A DNA stretch of 11,054 bases from Parachlorella kessleri (lineage: Eukaryota > Chlorophyta > Trebouxiophyceae > Chlorellales > Chlorellaceae), in the NCBI GenBank assembly GCA_001598975.1, contig BBXU01002963.1:1-11054 (forward strand), in the 5' to 3' direction. Below, piece after piece: positions 7,188 through 11,054 of the stretch. The position numbers were made by a program, and so were the translations under genes. Every line of letters begins with the position of its first letter. The stretch's first letter is position 1. The notes under the pieces are model-generated. The model worked only from the letters and a program-made list of their open reading frames with translations. It did no database searches and had not been told where the DNA came from.

Positions 7188-10100
7188 CGCGGGTGTGGCG
7201 GGGGCGAGACGAGAGTGGTTGAAGCACCCTTGCCTCCTCTCAGGTGCGGCTGTGTAGAGGTGCATGCCACACCTACACATTCTGTTTGGTGCATGTCATT
7301 CAGTGTCCCCTGTCTCTCCGTCGGTCCCTCCTATTGTTGCTCAGTGCATCTTTGAAGTGCAGCTGCAGCTGGCCTATCAATACATAGTGTTCGAGGAGCC
7401 CCGAATGCACCTCCTTCTGGTGTCAGAGTTCCTTTCGTGTGGGTGTACGCCATTGCATGTGCTGCACCTCATCCAGACACGGGGGACTAGAGGATGCCTC
7501 CCCACACTCGTCAGCTGCAGTGGTTTCCTGAAAGCTGCGAGTGCCGAGTGGCTGCTGCAGGGTTGGAATGGAGCCCGGACGCTATTTCTCCTCATCAGAC
7601 AGACTTTGGGGGGCCTGGTGAAGGAGCCGAGGGGGGCGTCAGCGCGCGGGACAGTCACCAAGCGCTCATGACAGTTGGCACAGGTGCCGCAGGCCCGTAC
7701 TGCATGCACCCGTTGACATTCTAGCCCGGTAGTGCTTGTGGCAGATGGTGGACATCATTGCCGCTGGCAGGGAGTGGGTTGCTTAGGAGAACGGTGTAGT
7801 CTTGGGCATTGTGTGTCTGCGCCAGCCTGGTTTCGCAGGGCCACAAAGCTGCTTTCGTCTGCTGTGCAGATGGCGTCATTCGGATCTGGGTGGAGATGGT
7901 GGTGGTTGTCCACCTGCCGTCCGGTAGCGAGGGGGATGCAGCAACACCTCCCCCAACGCCAAGATTCCCAGCAGTGGAGAGCTGCTTCTGCATGGCGCTT
8001 GTCGTGGAGCCACCATCGCTGCCACGTCCTCCTCCCATAGCAGCAGCACCCAGCGTGCCTGCTGTGCATGCAACGTGGGGCCGGTCGCCAGGCTGTGCGC
8101 TGGGGCGGGATCCACAGCATGCAGGGCGCGCTCCTGCGGCCCCCGTGCTGTGGCTGCTGAGCACAGCAGCGCCTGCGCCGGCGCCCGGGCAGCCAGCAGG
8201 GCAGAGCGTGGTGCGGGCACACTTGGTGAGGGGCCTGGCACCCGTGGTCATGGTCAGTCACGGTGGGACTATGAGCAGCTCGGGAGGGGGCGGCGGGGGG
8301 TCTCCTCGGCCGCAGGCGCTGCTGTGGGGTCAGCGCACCTGGGGCCTGGCTGGGGCAGATCCCACAGCTGCCACCGCCTGCGGCAGCAGCAGTGATGCCG
8401 CTAGCAGTGATGGTGGTAAGGAGCGTCCTGGCCATCAGCTTGGTGTGGACGGGCAGGTGTGGACCCAGCAAGTGGGGCGCCCGCAGCACCTCTCCTGCTG
8501 GGTTACTGACGAAGATGACTACCCCAGGCTGCACGTCTTCTGGAGTGGTCCCTTAGGAGGCAGTGAAGCCGTGGTAAGGCAAGAGGCCGGATATGTGCTG
8601 AGTGAAAGAGCAAGAACGAAGCACTCATTGCTTGACAGCATGGGTTTGACAGTGTATCAGAATCGCAGAGCTGTGTTTGATGCAGAGGGATGTGATCATG
8701 TCCAGTCCTTGGCTTGAACGGTGTGGCTTCATCTGTGCAGCTGCGGGTCCAAGGCTGCACCCTGGCGACGATTGACGAAGACAGCCCTGGGAGCCCACGA
8801 ATGCACCGCCGCCTGGCGTTGTTGTCCAGCTGGCATGCCCAGCATGCTATGCATGCCGAGGTACATACCAAGGAAAGGGTGGCCCTGCCAGGGCCCGGTG
8901 TTGTGTGAGACTGATCTTGCCTGAGTATCTGCTTTTTCTAAGCTGACTGTTTAGGGCCGTCTCAAAGCTTGCCTGATCCCATGTTGAGACGCAACTCTTG
9001 GAGTCACACTGCGGGGAGGGGAAGGGTCGGAGGGAGGGTGAGGGGGGAGGCTGTCACCAAAATGTGCATGAAAGAGGCCACCAGCCGGTGGTTAATGAAC
9101 CAGAGGCCTTGCACTGCCTGCAGGAGGTGTGTGCACTTCATGCGTGCCCCACAGCCCCCCTGCTGGCCTCGCTGGACGCTGGGGGCACCGTGCTGCTGTG
9201 GCATAGCCTGCCGGGCGGGGAGCTGCAGGCGGTGGGGACCCTCTCTACTGCTTTTCTTGCAACCGCAGCAGCAGCAGCAGCACCAGCAGCACCAGCTGCT
9301 ATGCATGCTTTGGCCTGGGCGCCAGCGGCGCCCTTAGCTGGTTCGAGGGACAGTGATGGGTGGGCTGCTGGCCTGCTGGTGGCTGCCACGAGCACCCAGC
9401 TGCTCTTCCTTGTGACGGCGGGGCAGCAGGCGCAGCAGGCAGGGGTAACGGGGCAGCTGACAGGACCCAGCGAGTTGGGTAGTGGAACTGCGTGGGTCCC
9501 AGGCTGGCAGCTGGCTTTGGTGGCTGCATGGGACCTGCCCAGCAGCCTACCAGCTGTGCAGGCGTTGCATGTGCTAACCTGCGATAGCAGCAGCCCCGCA
9601 TCAGCTGGACTCCGCAGAGATGGTAGTGGAGGGGGCCAACTGCTGGTAGCAGCTATTTGTGGTGGGGCTGGCAGCTGCCACGCGGCCTCTGTGTTCTTGC
9701 AGCGGGTCAGTGTGGAGGGTCAGGCGCCGGCGGAGTTGCGAGTCAGCAAAGCGTGGCAGCAAGGGCAGCAGGAGCAGCAGGTGGAGGGGGAGCTGGCAAA
9801 GGCAGTCCATGCTTTCCCTGCTGCGGTCATGACCAGCGCAGCGGTGGCAGGCTTGCAGGTGCCCGGGGGTGCTCAGGGGTGGCTGCTAGCGGGCCTCACT
9901 AACGGCATAGTGCAGGTGAGGTCCGCCCTTCCGGCCTGGTGGAGGGGGTTGCTGCACCAGCAGGGGCAAGCAGCTGCCTTCCCATCCTCTGTCTCGCCCC
10001 TGACTGGTCGGTTTACTAGATGTTGTCCCAAAGGAACATTAACAAGTCATTGAGTGGTGGCGAGTTGGGTCTTCACAGCCTGAAAGGCTGTCCTGACCGT

Positions 10101-11054
10101 CATTGTAGCACGGTCCTGTCGATGCTGCAGAGGAGAGGTAGGGTTGGACCGTGCTGACAGGGCTGATGCACTGATTCTCTGGGGGTTTCCTCACGGTCAT
10201 AATCCGCTCCTGTGCAGGTTCTGCAAGTGGGCGGCAGTGACCCGGGCGGGGCCCAAGTCATAGTGGTCGCAGAGCTGGCCATTCTGGGTGCCCCCGCCGT
10301 CGTGGCAGCTGCGCCCTGCTGCGAGTACATTGTGACAGCTTCCTCAGGTGGGTGTGGTGTTGACTGTGGTATGCTTGACCTCCCTTTCTTTCCACTGCAA
10401 GTGCTAGCCTTGCCCTCCCCAACCTCTTGCTCTGTGACTTCTGTGTGCAGTTTCCCATGTTGCCACCATTTGAGCAGGCTTTGTCTCATTACTTCACAAG
10501 CTTGCCCTCGCTTCTGACGGGGACCCACCAGTGCAGCAGCCAGCAGAGCCAGGTATAAAACTGTAAGCACAACCTCTGTTACCCCTTCACCTGTGCTATG
10601 CTGCGCAGGCGACCAGGACGTCCTGCAGGTGTGGCGGCAGCTGCCTCTGCTGGGGGGCTCCCACGGCACGGGCAACTTACCCAGCATTGGCTTCCATCTG
10701 GAGGCCTCAGTAACGCTGCCAGACACGCCCACCAGCCTGGCCTGGCTTGGAGGTCTTGCGGCGCCAGCAGTGGCTGTGGGGTGCTCAGCGCATGGAGTGC
10801 TGGTTCTGGCCAAGGTGGGTGGGTGGATGGGTGGGTGGGGCACACGTTGCTGCGCTCGGCAGGCACCAGGGCCCAATATATCCCCCAAATGCAACCAAAC
10901 CAGATCATTGCATCCCTCGCACCTCCCACAGGCTAAGGTGGAAAAGAGGGTTCTAAGTAAATAGACTGTGGCCAGTGGCTGTGAGAAGTAGGTGTGCCGC
11001 CTGCACTTTGCTGGTGGCACACGGGAGTTTTGACGATGGGGCAACTGTGCGCCC
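5866..11054 (+). CDS. Large WD40 protein, Rav1 / DmX-like (RAVE complex) N-terminal part; 3' end unresolved
   Basis: Exons are 5866-6018, 6142-7243, 7561-7683, 7870-8573, 8741-8860, 9124-9915, 10218-10347 and 10609-10814, with all phases matching, giving 1110 residues. ATG 5866 is the first after an in-frame TGA at 5851-5853. Beta-propeller blades are visible as IIGLSWTQQLDGLLVSHADG ending MWH (about 226-251), NVWWP (358-362), LKHPCLLSG-LEWSP at the exon 2/3 join, TDGVIRIWVE (exon 3/4 join), LLASLDAGGTVLLWH (747-761), LLAGLTNGIVQ (exon 6 end) and GDQDVLQVW (1042-1050). The order of VWWP, LxHP...W and a DG-x-x-R-I/L-W-V-E blade is typical of Rav1/DmX-like proteins. In yeast Rav1 helps reassemble V-ATPase V1 and V0; that role is inferred here. 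Exons 2 and 4 are padded with low-complexity Gln, Ala, Gly and Pro. Introns are GT-AG, 117-317 nt. It could instead be another large WD40 scaffold. Confidence 0.75.
6568..6590 (+). repeat. Short CAG/CAA run coding for poly-Gln
   Basis: A CAG-rich run within exon 2 of the WD40 gene encodes about eight Gln, with one CAA codon interrupting it. It is in frame and sits in a linker between propeller blades. Confidence 0.8.
7150..7185 (+). repeat. CAA(CAG)11 run coding for 12 Gln
   Basis: One CAA followed by eleven uninterrupted CAG codons lies near the end of exon 2 of the WD40 gene, between the NVWWP blade and the LKHP motif. Being in frame with the exon supports this as coding sequence. The pure CAG part may vary in length between strains. 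Confidence 0.9.
9265..9303 (+). repeat. GCA-rich run coding for poly-Ala
   Basis: In exon 6 of the WD40 gene, a run of GCA codons mixed with CCA gives an Ala/Pro stretch (about AAAAAAAPAAPAA). It follows the VLLWH blade and is probably a flexible linker. The same trinucleotide as the Gln runs is read here in another frame. Confidence 0.75.
10815..10840 (+). repeat. (GGTG)n tract at the start of WD40 intron 8
   Basis: Immediately after GCCAAG the sequence is a run of GGTG/GGAT units with five runs of three or more G in 26 nt. GT dinucleotides recur every four bases, so several donors are possible; the first gives a phase-0 end at 10814. The sense strand could form a G-quadruplex. Confidence 0.8.
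10932..10964 (+). other. Possible terminal exon of the WD40 gene
   Basis: The acceptor CCTCCCACAG| ends at 10931 and joins in phase 0 to exon 8. Reading on gives AKVEKRVLSK and then TAG at 10962-10964, which would end the protein at 1120 residues. Rav1-like proteins normally carry a further conserved region after the propellers, so this may instead be intron sequence or a premature end. The 90 nt left in the window do not settle it. Confidence 0.3.

Noticed and set aside
7264..7671. Plus-strand frame as a WD40 exon
   Set aside because: Its phase does not fit the exon 2 donor. The exon at 7561-7683 in another frame joins in phase and restores the LKHP...LEWSP motif.
7839..7869. Acceptor at 7838 for WD40 exon 4
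   Set aside because: It needs a phase-0 donor that is not present. The acceptor at 7869 matches the phase-1 donor at 7683 and gives LMTVGTDGVIRIW, a clean WD40 strand.
7755..8534. Minus-strand 259-codon open frame
   Set aside because: It lies opposite WD40 exon 4, is rich in Cys, Arg and His as expected of an antisense frame of GC-rich coding DNA, and has no family pattern.
10100..11044. Minus-strand 314-codon open frame
   Set aside because: It is antisense to WD40 exons 7 and 8, which join in phase and give blade motifs. It has no domain and reflects GC-rich shadow coding.

Overview
The window looks like nuclear DNA from a green alga, most likely a chlorophyte. It is GC-rich. Its genes are split into many short exons by 100-500 nt introns with plain GT/GC...GCAG borders. 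Coding sequence is rich in Ala, Gly and Gln, with CAG runs. No bacterial gene layout, rRNA, tRNA, CRISPR or transposon gene was seen. The lineage is inferred from this style and from the protein families only.

Three protein-coding genes can be rebuilt by joining exons with matching phases. (1) Minus strand, 2657-607: a complete six-exon gene for a 208-residue chalcone-isomerase-fold protein of the CHI-like / fatty-acid-binding type. Two of its five introns appear to use GC-AG borders. (2) Minus strand, 5585-3273: an equilibrative nucleoside transporter (ENT/SLC29) family membrane protein. Five exons are proposed; the fourth carries two in-frame TGA codons unless a 33-nt segment is removed. 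(3) Plus strand, 5866 to at least 10814: a large WD40 protein of 1110 residues in eight exons. It resembles the N-terminal part of RAVE subunit Rav1 / DmX-like proteins, which act in V-ATPase assembly. Its 3' end is unresolved at the window edge.

Layout: 1-606 is non-coding with degenerate tandem repeats. The CHI-like gene follows, then a 615-nt spacer, then the ENT gene. A 280-nt divergent spacer, probably a shared promoter, separates ENT from the WD40 gene, which fills the rest. CHI-like and ENT lie head-to-tail on the minus strand.

No operon-like logic is expected, and nothing ties the three products into one pathway. I do not see an undescribed multi-gene system. The unusual content is in gene structure: repeated GC-AG introns, a possible ultrashort intron or broken exon, a duplicated splice donor, a G-rich intron start, and a minisatellite inside an intron.
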